Shown here: piece by piece, positions 1 to 11,600 of the stretch
Layout: the number at the start of each line of letters is the position of its first letter
Position numbering within the stretch: position 1 is the first letter of the stretch
Assembly: GCA_013400155.1 (NCBI GenBank)
Contig: VXBM01000023.1
Location: 1,069,511 to 1,133,510, forward strand
From: Helopsaltes ochotensis
Taxonomy: Eukaryota > Chordata > Aves > Passeriformes > Locustellidae
DNA: 64,000 nt
Direction: 5' to 3'
The notes under the pieces: model-generated
Databases searched by the model: none
The model's input: the letters and a program-made list of their open reading frames with translations, nothing else
What the model was told of the DNA's origin: nothing
Program-made: the position numbers and the translations under genes

Positions 1-2060
1 ACTGCCTCTTAATTATCACTTTTTCCATATTCTTCTTTATCTTTGACAGTAGCAGCAATCTCTCCTCTGGTTAAATTAGAGGAAACTGGCTAGAGAGAGC
101 TGAGGTAAAGCCAGTTGAGATATTCTTATGTTCACTAAAAGAAGTTTACACAAAAATACAATTACTGGTCTCCTCTGTCAATAACTGGGCATGCTGACTC
201 CATAATGCCCTAGGTTACACATCTAGTTCTTTGCTGCTTGAAAGCCAAAATCAATTTCCCCATGAAATTTTGAAAATAAAATACCTATTTAAGGAGACAT
301 TTTGGGCTCCGTGCGTGCTGCATCACAAGATTTAAACAGGGTTTTGCTGAAAACGAGCATCACTATTTCATTTATCCAGGTCTGGGCAAAAGGAATGATG
401 TTTCTGCAGTCAGATATAGGAGGCTGCATGGCTCAGTTTTGCCCTACACTAAGATACAATAAACACAGTATGGTGCAGCTTTAATTTTAATTCAAAATAA
501 TTATTTCCATAACCTACAGAATTCCTCTAACACACTTATCTGGGAGAACACAAAGATTAAAGAAATCCTGTAATTCCTTTATCTTTCAGATACAGGGCTG
601 AAAACAAAGACATCCAAACCTTGAGCCATTTAGAGGAGGAAGAAGCCAAAATCTGTGCCAGAGGTTTGACTGCTGGGTTTACTCATGGCTCCAGGTAAGC
701 TTCTTTCCCTGAGTTGTTTAGCATTTCAGAGGCTCTCCGTGGTCCTCAAGGAGAGCTGTGGATTACAGACATAAAACCTTGCATAGCTTGCAGCCAAGGC
801 AGAGCAGGGAGAGTACAAACAAGCTAATCCAGGGTGCCTTCCTATCCAGCTGCCTGCCTCTGACCCTGGCCAGCACTACATGCTTCAGAGGAAGATGTAA
901 GAACCTCACAGCAGGCAGATGTAGGATAATCAATCCTTTCAACCTTGTTCTCAAGCCCCATTAGATCTCATCCTGATCCCAAAATAGTTAGAGGTTGGAT
1001 TAAGTCTTGAAGGATGGCATTTAATATACTCTGAAAATTGTTGTTATCATTAACTCCTATGACTCTGGAAACTAATGTTATCCATAGACAAATACATTCT
1101 CATTTTGAATCACCTTGCGTCCTTGGTCTACTATAGCAATGAGTACATAGGCTTAAACACCTGTTTGCAAAAGGTATTTAATATTTCTGTCTATCTGTGG
1201 TGATTTTGCTGTGATTTTTTTCAATGCATGTCTCTTTTCTTGACATTATGAGCTAAGAAGGAGGGATAAAGTGAGTATACTCTAAAGATTACACATTCCT
1301 TCATCACATTATTGTACAAAAGGTCTCAGGAGATGAATTACTTCAGCAGCTTAAGCATTGGTTTGGCAGCCTGCTTCCAGCCCCACTCAAAAATGCAGAC
1401 AGATTTGCACCTCTCCCAGCACAAACTCTGATCCACACCTCAGTCCAAATTGCTGACCTTGGCTGACTTTTGTCCCAGCTTTCCCAGTCGTGGTCAGAAT
1501 AAGCAAGATCTTATAGGAAAGCTGTTTTTGCAGACCGTCCATCCCTTGGCAGCCCTTTCCTGCCCTACTCCAACTGGAGCAGTAGCTCGTGCCTCTCTCC
1601 CAACACTAACCCTTTCACTCGCCCTTTTTGTCAGCACAGCCTTACCCAGGAGTCTCAGGCATCTCATCAGGAGGTGGAAGAGTTGCCACTCCAGAATGCT
1701 TTTCCAGCTTCCCTGTTCCTTTGGCCTCCTTTTCACCCTGCACCATTTGTAGCACTCTTATTGTAGTGATTTTTAAACCTAACCCTTGCTAATAGCCTTG
1801 TCTTTGCTCTTTCCCTAGGATGTTTTCTTAATATTTTGCTTTAACAAGAACCATATTCCCATTTAACTTGTACAGTATCTCTCAGGAAGTTTTAGAGCCT
1901 ATGAAGAGATGTTACATGTAGGATTTCTGGATTTGTTGTGCTTACATAGAACTGCTCAAATATTTTTGATTGTTTAATTTTTAACTAATTTTAGCTATCT
2001 GCTATCATTTGTGCACAAGTTGAACCTACATGGATATATGATATATCTACAGAACTAGGG
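1..2060. other. Unique non-coding DNA with one candidate exon
   Basis: I see no recognisable gene or repeat apart from the candidate exon at 590-694. A strong acceptor-like tract ends at 49 and a GT follows at 105, but the 55 bases between have stops in all three forward frames. Open frames here (for example 1450-1752 on plus) are short, lack conserved motifs and resemble chance frames. The stretch is probably intronic or intergenic. Confidence 0.5.
590..694 (+). other. Candidate internal exon, protein not recognised
   Basis: A good 3' splice site (pyrimidine-rich TTCCTTTATCTTTCAG ending at 589) and a good 5' splice site (TCCAG then GTAAGC starting at 695) bracket 105 bases. One forward frame is open throughout. 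It takes one base from the previous exon, gives 34 full codons, and leaves two bases for the next exon. The peptide is acidic in the middle (HLEEEEAK) and ends with LTAGFTHGS. I do not recognise the family. A 34-codon open frame is common by chance, so the support is the pair of splice sites rather than the reading frame. It could equally be an lncRNA exon or a chance match. No neighbouring exon with compatible phase could be tied to it. Confidence 0.27.
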
Positions 2061-2312
2061 GACACAGTCTTAAGTTGTACCAGGGGAGGTACACGTTGGA
2101 TGTTAGAAGAAAATTTTTTACAGAAAGGACAATAAAGTGTTGGAACAGTTTGCCTGGGGAGGTGGTGGAATCGTCTTCTCTGGATATATTTAAGGAAAGA
2201 TTGGATGTGGTGCTTGGTGCTATGGTTTAGTTGAGGTTAGGATTAGGTTGGACTTGATGATCCTAGAGGTCTATTCCAACTAATAATTCTGTGATTCTCT
2301 GTGATTCTTTGA
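2061..2312 (+). mobile_element. CR1 LINE, 5'-truncated 3' end
   Basis: The last 250 or so bases of a CR1 element in sense orientation. Recognisable landmarks in order are CAGGGGAGGT, TTGGAACAGTTTGCC, GGACTTGATGATCCT and GGTCTATTCCAAC. The element finishes in degenerate copies of the 8-bp terminal repeat (ATTCTGTG, ATTCTCTG, ATTCTTTG) at about 2286-2312. CR1 copies in birds are normally truncated at the 5' end like this. Divergence from the family pattern is moderate, and no intact reading frame remains. Confidence 0.9.
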
Positions 2313-5300
2313 TCATGGGATGGGTGTAATGAAAATTTTGCTTTTTTGGTAAAAATTTCCCACCTTTATTTACATTCCTGTGCAAGGAATATTTTTCCCT
2401 TTTCCAATGTTACATATCTTTGGTGTTTTGGAACTGGAATTTGGTTACTTGAGCCTGTCATCTGGTAGCTTAGGGTCTTTCTGAGTGTCATCTTCATAAT
2501 AATTCTTACTACTCACCCACCTAAAAATTTTTGGCTGGTGCATTTTTGCTAGTTCCAGTCCTTTCTAGATTGTTCATAAATACATGCAAATTAAACAGTG
2601 TGGAATGCAGAGTGGATCCTTGAGGCATATGATGTTTTCCAGGGTGAAAATAGGCCATCTGATTCTTCACTTCTTTTCCCTTTATTAAAGTTTCATCAAA
2701 ATAATAGTTTACCTCCTTCTCTGAATTCCTACAGTTTCTCTTTTTTTGTAATGTTTGCTCAGAAGCATTTTGACAGTCTCAGTAGGTCATGGCTCTCCTC
2801 TGACATGGCCAGAGAATTATGAGAGGTTAGTGAAACACTTTTGCCTTCTCTGGCTGTCATTTTAAACACCCTATTTTCTTCTCATTCTTAATGTTACTTT
2901 CAAGAAAGGATGGCTAAAACATTTCAACCAAATGTAGCTTATCAGACTCCAAAAATCTATTTCTGTTACTGTCCTGATCACAGCACCTCTCAGCACAACC
3001 AGGTTTTTAAATATGGACATCAGTAGTAATTGGAAGAGCATGAAAAAGGGCAGATTTCAAAAGCTTCAGGCTTGATTTTCCAAATAGTTTGGTGCTAATA
3101 CCTGGGTTTGGAATTTCACAGACCTAACTCAGTGGGAGCAGAACTGTGTTGGAAACCTGACCCAGAGCTGTGCTTTGGCCCCTCTTAACAAGCTGATGAG
3201 TCTTCATGGCACAGTGCTGCTCTGCGCAGGTAACAAACTCAGCTTCCAGAGTAGACCTTTCAGTGCCCAGAAAATTAGCTTTTCAGTAGAGCAAAGCAGC
3301 TTCACAGCTATTCGCCTTCCACTTTGGATGATAATTAGAACAGAATTATCTTGGTGGCCTTTGCCCTGTGTGTGGCTGTACCACAAGAAGACAAGTTTAT
3401 GCTTTGGAAGTCCTGAGAAACTGCTTTGGAGAGTGTATATGCTCATCCCCCATCTCAGACAATGAGAAACCCTCTTTCTGCAACCACTTCTTCATGGGGT
3501 GAATCCAAAACCTACGGAGCTTACTTCCCTCATACAGAGATACTGAGAAGGTGAACATGACTTGGCCTCAGACATTCATCAGAATTCCCCTCTGACCCTC
3601 ACAGGTTCTTCAGGACTCGGAGACCTCTGAGATCAGGCTGCTCATGTTCCTTCTCCCAGTGAAGAATAGCTTGTCCAGAGGGACGTGTCCTTCACTGCAG
3701 CTGGTCCTTCAGGCTGTCATGACTAACAAAGTAGCCCTTGACTGGCTGCACATGCATTCCTGGTGTTCTGCTATTGCCTCACTCTACTGAGAAGAAATGG
3801 GTGCTGTATTTGATGACTTAGCCTACTCAGTGGACACAGTTCCTGGGAGAAAAACCCAAGCTAAACAAAACAAAACCCACAGAAATCAAAACAGCTGGGA
3901 AATGATGCTCCATATAATCCCAGCTGTCCTGTCCTGCTGCTAAGAGGAGCCATGTGGCTGCTACAGACACATGCAAGAAAACAATGTTACTAGAGGCATC
4001 AGGTATTTGTTCAGGAGGCTGTGGGATGCAGCCGTTCCTTGGGCACTCCAGATGTATTTACAGTATTAAAAGGTCAAACAATCTTTCTGTTTCCCTGTTT
4101 GCTTCAGAGAGTTTTGTTTAACTTTCTCATTATTTGTTGTGGTATTTCTTTGATTTAAGAGGATTTCTCTACAGAGCTGTAGCTATTAGAATGCAGTGTG
4201 TGTGTACGTGGTGAATGTGCTATTACAATAACAGACTTCCCCTTGTAGTAGATATTTATTCTGAGAGCAAAGCTTTTAGTTCAGCTGTGCATGTGGCAAT
4301 AAAGACAAGATGCGCCAGGTAATTTGGAAAAAGAAAAATGAGTGAAATGGAAAAAGACACAAAATTAATAGTTTAGAGTGATGACTTCTGTCCCTGTCTT
4401 TGTTATGGCCTCTGTGCCAACTATTAACTTACTTTTCATTACCTTTTTTTGACAGACAGAAACCCTGTACAACAGCACAGAGACCCTGAGAATGGGAATT
4501 TCCAAATTTTTCTCTTCACATAATTTTCCTCTAATTGCAGGCAGGGCTTTTGGCCCCATGAACTGTAGATGAATTGCAGAAAGCCTCTGAATCCCAAGGC
4601 AGTTGTTAGACATCCTTTGTGATCCCCCTCCAGGACTTGTGTGCTGTTCCTTGACCACAACATCCTTCCAGTGTCAGAAAGGGGAAAGAGGCAGCAGAAA
4701 AGGGATTGGTGCAGTGGGAAACAGATAAACACAGCACACAAACCCTCTGATTTAGTGAGAGAAGGTAGAGGCACTGAGGACTTTCTGTAGATTTAGGAGC
4801 AGTAGGAATGCTGGCATTATCAGCCAGAGAATGGGTAATTAAAGATATTGTAATGAAGGCAGGGAGTCAAAGGCATTATGTCATGATTTCCACTCTATAT
4901 TTGAAAATCCACAGCATATGGACTTGGATAAAACTGATTACTTCCCAGAAGAAGTAACTGAAGAGTCTGCTAAACATTATCTATTACAACAAAATATATC
5001 TAGGAGCCTTGAGAGGGTTGGCTCAGGAAACATCTGTTTTTAATGAACCTGGGAGTGCTGGCAATATTGCAGATGACTGCAAAGGTCTTAGGTTTTGCCA
5101 GTACTTTGCCACCCCTTCAGAAGGGTATAACAGGAGCAGTTAGGATAGTTATAAGCTGAACGACTTGAAATTAATATCTGGCAAAATAGTGCACAAGGAA
5201 AGATGAGGAAATATAATTAATATCAGGCAACTTAGCTTTCAAGGAGGTAGAGCCTACTAAACAGAGGAACTTTCATTTTGTATGTGATTACAAATTCAGT

Positions 5301-5439
5301 TGTCAACAGAGACTGCAGAGAGATAATGTGCTTTTGCACTGTGTTCAGCATGCCCCAGCACAATATTTTGACTTGAGTCAAAAGAAGTAGGGAGTGCTGA
5401 ATGATGGGAGTGAGGTTTTTAGGAAATAGTCTGTGTCCA
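2313..5439. other. Unique non-coding DNA
   Basis: No gene recognised. The frame at 3175-3465 (plus) contains a GCAG|GTAACA donor-like site at 3230 with a mediocre acceptor at 3121. The enclosed 108 bases are open in one frame, but neither the phase nor the peptide links to anything. Frames around 4365-4774 on minus overlap each other and look like chance. A 14-base match to the start of miR-21 at 2935-2948 has no hairpin around it. Confidence 0.5.
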
Positions 5440-5660
5440 GTGTTATTTCCATTTCTCTATTGGTGATCTTGAAATAAGTATAAAATTGCTGCTGATAAAA
5501 TCTGAGGATGACACACAAATGCAAGGAGTAGCCAATAATGATGGGGACAGAGTGGTTACACAGAGAGATAGGATGGTGCAGTCTGCAGTGCCCATTTCAA
5601 TGAAATGCTTTTTAATGTTGCCAAATGCCAAGTCATTCACCTGGATTGCAGGGAAACCAG
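5440..5660 (+). mobile_element. Old CR1-like LINE fragment, reverse-transcriptase region
   Basis: Translating from about 5486 gives the C-terminal reverse-transcriptase pattern of CR1-clade elements in degraded form. A DDT (normally F-A-D-D-T) is followed by GVANNDGDR, then an R-D linker, and finally an N-A-K-S-F-T-W run in the place of the usual N-x-x-K-C-K-V-x-H-L-G. The DNA likewise follows the usual order of those blocks. The catalytic segment is damaged (E-D-D where A-D-D is expected) and the frame ends at about 5704. It is a short, old, non-functional remnant without the 3' tail, so the family assignment within CR1/L3-like elements is uncertain. Confidence 0.7.
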
Positions 5661-8600
5661 TTTTGATACAGTCAGCTCTTATTCATGGGAGCCCTAGCAC
5701 ATGATTTGTTTCCTTTTCTTTCCTCTTTTTTTTTTTTTTCCCACCTTGAAATATCTGTTAGGGTAATACATTTGGATCTGATCACGGAGTGTTTTGCCAA
5801 TGTTTTTTTGCCTGCACAGACTGTTTTTAGGTGGTTGCGTATGTTAGTGTTGGTCTCTTGCAGGTGAGGGTGACAGTGTTGTACCAGCAGTGAGTGAATC
5901 AGAGCTGGTGGAGGCAACTGCTGAGACCTGCTCCCTGTTCAGCACATGTCACTCTGCTGCTGACAGTGCCCTTCTCCTTGTGTGCTTTTCCTACCTGGGG
6001 GCAAGCTGATTAAAGCAGCTCACATCATCCGTGAGCTTGGTGCTCTGCTTGTGACTAAAGATTCATACATTGGCTGATAAATTACACCGAGTCAAATGTG
6101 CTTGCTTTAAAGTTACTTGAAGCACTTTCTTGGACAACTGCCCTTCCCAGTTCATTATTTGAGCAGTCTTGTACCATCTGTCCAAGCCACAAGCACAGCT
6201 TACTGCAGCTGGGTCTTCATTTATAGACTCTCAAGGTTCAGTCTTCATGCTGCGAGGTTTGAAGGGTGATTAGCATCTCACACTGTCTTGGGCAGGGTAG
6301 GACAAGTCACAGTAGCAGAATTTCTCCAGCTTGTACTTGCTTTACAGCATCAAAGCCTCATATTTCTATAGAATAATGTAAAGATGATAAAGGAGGCGGA
6401 TCTATTTCCAGTTAATTATTAGGACTGTCTTGATTTCATGCAGGATCTTGAGTGAAAGTCAAAAATCTTAACAGAGAAGTTGCATGTATGAAGATGGATC
6501 CATTGATAGATGCTCTACTTTAGTAGTTTTTTTCCTTCTTGAAATCAAACATCACTTACTCTACTGTAAGGCCACAAAGTATTGTGGAATATTTTGTGGT
6601 CACAGATTTAGAGTATATTGTCTTCACCTCTCTTTTCATGGATCACTATGCCAGGCAGATGTTAACCAGGATGCTGGGCTCAAGTCCTGACTTGCAGGAC
6701 CAGTCAGCTCTCCCCCATCACTTCAAGATGCTTGTCTACATGCTCATGGCACCCCACTGAACACATTCAAAAAGCTCCTGCCACTAAGCTTCTGAGAGCT
6801 GATGAGATCACAGCCTGGGAAAACAGCTTTATTAAAATAGGGTCTTGAATATTGAACCAATTTCTCAGACGTGCTTCTCTTGTTGTCAACCCTGACAAAT
6901 CAATGGGTTTAAATTTCTTTTTCTAACAGGCTAAGCAGGCTTTGATAAAAAACAAATGTATCTGTGAACTATTCTCTCTTTCTTTCCAGGAGACTACTTC
7001 TTGGTACATACCCACCTATAAATATCACCGTTATTGTTAAAAAAGTTTTTCCCCCATGATGGTTTCATATTGAATGGAATGAGATAGAATTAATTGTACT
7101 TATCATGCATCTTTCAGGACTTATTTAGTGGATTATATACTGCCTCCTCCTCCCCCTGCTGAGTAATCAATGATATGGGTTTACCTGCATTTGGACTCTT
7201 TTTTACCATCTGAGCCTGCAGGTGGTTCCCTTCTTGCTGCACTTGAAGGGAAAATGGTGATGTAAAATTAATTTTTATGGTGCTAGCAACCAAGGAGCTA
7301 GGCCCCTTTTCCTAAAAGTGCCCAGCCTATGGGTGTTGTTTCAGGTCTATTTACGGGAGTACTGATGAGTATGACAAGAACTATAAAGGAAACATGAACC
7401 TGCTTCATGTGGTGAAAAATTAGATGCCTCTGGAGAGCTGGATCTGAACTGCTGTTCCAAGGTTATGTGGTTACCAGCCTGTGAGAAAGAAACAGGTATA
7501 ATCTTCTTAGCAAGAATGACCCAGCAGGGAAGAAGTCTTTCCAGGCTCTCACTTCTTCCAGCTCTTTTTAGCAGATGTCAAGGAAACTGCATCTGACCAT
7601 CAGCACAGAGTCTGGGGGACTTCCCACACTCTACTCCTTCTTTCTGAAGCTGATGATTGTGTGGATAACTACCTCTGCCCTCTTCTCCCTTGAGATAAAA
7701 CTGCCTGAACTCCTACTTAGGGCTCCTCTCAGGGACCTCCTAGGCTGGCTCTGTCCAGTCTCATGACCCCCAGGAAACAGTGGAACAGGAGTCTCTAGAT
7801 AATTTCATTTTGCTGGGAGTCTTTTGTGAGCTGGGTTAGTGCCAGAATATGGCTTTGGGCAAGGGTAAGGGGATAGGAAGGTGCATGGCAGAGGGACATG
7901 AGGTTCAGATGATAGGCACATGAGAAGTGATTTTCAAATTCACTATGTCCCCTTCTCTGAATCTTTTTGGGGCTCTCATTTCCTGGGACCATGCTGTACC
8001 ACTTCAGCAGTTGACACCCAGGCTGGGCATGTGGTGCTTCTGCACCACAGGGCACCTTGTGGACAGACTTGGGGCAATGAGAAATAAAGGATTACTTTGG
8101 CTTGTCCTTGCAGCGTTGGCTTTTAGGTTGCCTCTCTGTGATAGAGAAATTTCAACATCTGTAAATAATTCTGTCCTCCAGAAAAGTGACTGCCTGTATT
8201 GCATTACCTGTGAAAAATTCTTGCCCCAAAACCTTATTTGTGGCTCCATTAACCTAAAGAACTCGTCTGAATGCTCCATTTGCCTTTTAAATAAAGAACA
8301 AGTGATTGCTGAGGACTCAAATCCCTATCATTTTGTGTTGCTTTCCTCATTATGAGAGGAACATAAGGGTCCCCGATCATTATTTCTGACTCTGTCATTA
8401 GCAAAGGTCTGGAAAGCGTGTTTTCACTCCATTAGCCTTCAGAAATAAAAAGAATGATTGCATAAGTTGAGAATAATTATTTCAACCAGCTCTTCTCAAC
8501 GTATTGCTGGGATCTAAACAGGAGCTGACAAATTAATTTATATTATTTCTATTTTCCAGAAAAACCACCACGTTCGGGACTGATTTAGAAATACAAACAG

Positions 8601-11600
8601 CTCTATTTGTGGTTTAATGTGCCTCTCCGATCACTTATGACAAACGTCAGGAAGCTAATCTTTTCCTTCATGATGTCTGCCAGGATTCCTGCGATTTACC
8701 CCCAGAAGAGGGGTAGAACAGATCTGGATACCCAGATCTGTCATGGTCCTTTTGTTTCAGAAGTGTGTAGATACTTATGCTAATCAGAAGTGATCTCCTT
8801 CTGTAATGATACCCTTCTGTGATGATGCTGAAATTCACAGTTATATGATGGCATGTGAGTCCAGGCATGGTCCAGATCTGAATAGGGTGCTTTCCATGTT
8901 CAGAGAAATTTCTTCTTTGTTTTAAAGATATAATGGAATGCCCCCACATTTCTTTCTTGAAAAGACCAAAATGCAGATAATTTTCTTCTAGATACAGTAG
9001 TAAAACTCGCTGAGCCTCTGATGAGATCTGTAATTCCCTAGCAAGGCATGCTTGCCACCAAGAAGGGCTCATGCAGGACGGCCTCTTTCGTGGTGTCTTC
9101 AAAGGAGACAGCGTGAGTGTGCAGGGGTGGGCAGTGAGTCAGGGCCAGCGAGATGGAGACTTTCTGTCCCACCATGTTTGTTGTCAGCAGAGACAAGCTG
9201 CTTCACAGCAAAGGAAGGCAATAGACAGTAGGATGATATGATAATTCAGTCTTGGATATAAAGTACTGTAAAAGAAGCATTATTTCTTATTTTGACTGAA
9301 AATGTTCTTATACTGCTGCAGATAGTGAAGTTAATCACACTGCAGGTGAGAGCTTGGAGTGAAACTGGGTTGAAGCAGATTATTTAGTCCCCTTTTCCAA
9401 CTGAAATAAGACTTTTAAACCTTTTCTTTAAAATTACCAATGAGCCCATTGGCATGAAGGAAAGCATCTCTCATAGATGTGTGCAGCTCCCTTCATCACA
9501 AGTTCCTCAACTGGGGTCTTTGGTGGAGGTAGGAAAGATGATATTCTCCTTGTCAGGGAAAAGTTGTGAACTGTTGTGTTAGCATTTTTTTTTCAACAGG
9601 CGTGTGGTTGCCAAATGAGATGTGGATTGCAGCTTGAAAACATAGGTATTCTGTGCACAGATGCCATTCAATAAGAGACAAAGGTGATGAGCATAGAAAG
9701 AAAAAACCCAGGTGATACGGTGAATCATGATACTGTGCCAGAATTTTATGTTAATTGCACACCTTGTTTTCCTCACCTCTGAGTGTGCTAGTTCCTAGGA
9801 GAGGAAAGAGTTCAAAAGCTTGACTCCAGCAAACCCACAGAAAGCCTGCAGTCATTCACACTTCACTGTTAACGCAAATCATAACCTGAAAGACAAAGAG
9901 AGATGTCCTCTATCTAACAGTGTTGTAAAACAATTATCATGGTCCCTTTCTCCTCTGAACAATCCTCATGGAAACCTAGCCAGAGCATCTAAGATAGAAG
10001 AGTCCTCTGACCAGTAATGTAAAAAAGACAGCATCAGTCCTGAGACAAGGAATTCATCTTAGCCTTGAGACTGACCTGAACTTTAAAGGATCTGAGCCCA
10101 GGCATGCAAAGAATAACAATTGGTACATGCCGTAGAACCTTGTAACAGCAGGCACTGTGGGAGCTGACATGACCATCACTTTTGCTGGAAGATTCACGGT
10201 ACAGGTAAAGCCTCATCAAAATAGCCTAGAGAAACAATGGGGTATGCCTGGGGAGCTGAGAGATATGGCCCAAATCTACACGAGATGAGCCTTCATCCCT
10301 CTCCAGAGCTGTGACAGCGACACATCGGCTGAGGAGGTGTTTTGAAGCATTTGGGTGATAAGCACCCAGAGCTCCTCATAGATATCAAGGCTAGAATTAC
10401 TACTAGATAAAGTAGAGTGGAAGTAAAAGTGCAAGATGAGATAAGGAATACCATGTTAAGGGGTTCTAGAAGGGCTGTGACACCGACTGCAGGCTCTCAT
10501 CTTCAGGTTGCAGGACACGCCCCTGTGAGCTTTCTCTACTGGGAAAGTCACATACTGGGGTGCTGAAACAGGCTTGCTGAAGCATGGCTGTGTTGTAATT
10601 AATAAATACACTAATAGAGTCTTCATTGCATTATTAGGACATTTAGAATTTACTCTGGGAAACCTTTCAACTCCATTAAATCCACCTTTGTCACAAGATG
10701 AAGTGCCGCTCATAATAGGCTCATTAACATGCAGACTGCAGTTCAGCCCCATCCATTAACAGCTGGCAGGCAAGAGTTTCCAAAAAGACCCCATGAAACA
10801 TTTTCACTGACCAGGGGCTGGCTTCCTCAGCGTGTCTGTTAGTCCTGTGTGGGATGTTTCACGACAGGGAGCTTTTCTGCTATCTTCCTGTGCCATTTAA
10901 ATGTACTGCCAAGACCAGCTGTAATCAGTTAGGGATCTGGAAGAATCGGACAGGAGTTCCCACCCTGCTGCTGGGGTCTTTATTTGACTCAAAAGCTGCC
11001 ATGAGCAGAAAATGCCAGCCCCATGCAAGAGCCACGGGCATTCTCCACCTCTCTCCCTCTTGGCTGGCTCTCATTTAGAGCCCAAGTGTCAACTGCTCTG
11101 ATTAAGAGCATTAGAGCCAGGCGTGATGATTAGCAGAGGATGATAACAATGCCGTTTCAGTGGTTGCTAACAGGCTTCCAAACTTAATCTCTCACGCTCT
11201 CACAGAGATAAAGAATAGATAATTCTTCCAGCAACAATGATTACACAATAAAGTTTGCATTTGCTCTGTGCTGATGAGCTGTGGCGCCTGGTTGCACACA
11301 GTGGCACTTTTGAGACCCCAGGGCTGGGGGTGGTGCCAGCTCAGGATTTTACGGATTTCCGATGTCTTGCAGGTCTGTCTCCTGGAGCAGGGAATTAATG
11401 TCTTTGTTCTTTCCTTCTTTCTAAAGCCCAGATCTCCAGCCAACAACTGATAGGGAAATACAGGCTAAAGAAAATTGAAGTTGTCCCTAAGTAATCTATC
11501 TGAGCTTAAAACTTTTGGACAAAACTCTCAACTTTTGGGCACAATTTATTGATTTGAGTTCTGAGGATTGTCATTCTGGATCTGGCACATCCACATTAGG

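Noticed and set aside
50..104. Exon-like segment between a strong acceptor and a GAG|GTAAAG donor
   Set aside because: Stops occur in all three frames, so it is not a coding exon; a non-coding exon cannot be supported from sequence alone.
2935..2948. Fourteen bases identical to the start of mature miR-21 (TAGCTTATCAGACT)
   Set aside because: The following bases diverge at once and the flanks do not form the miR-21 hairpin; a 14-base match is plausible by chance.
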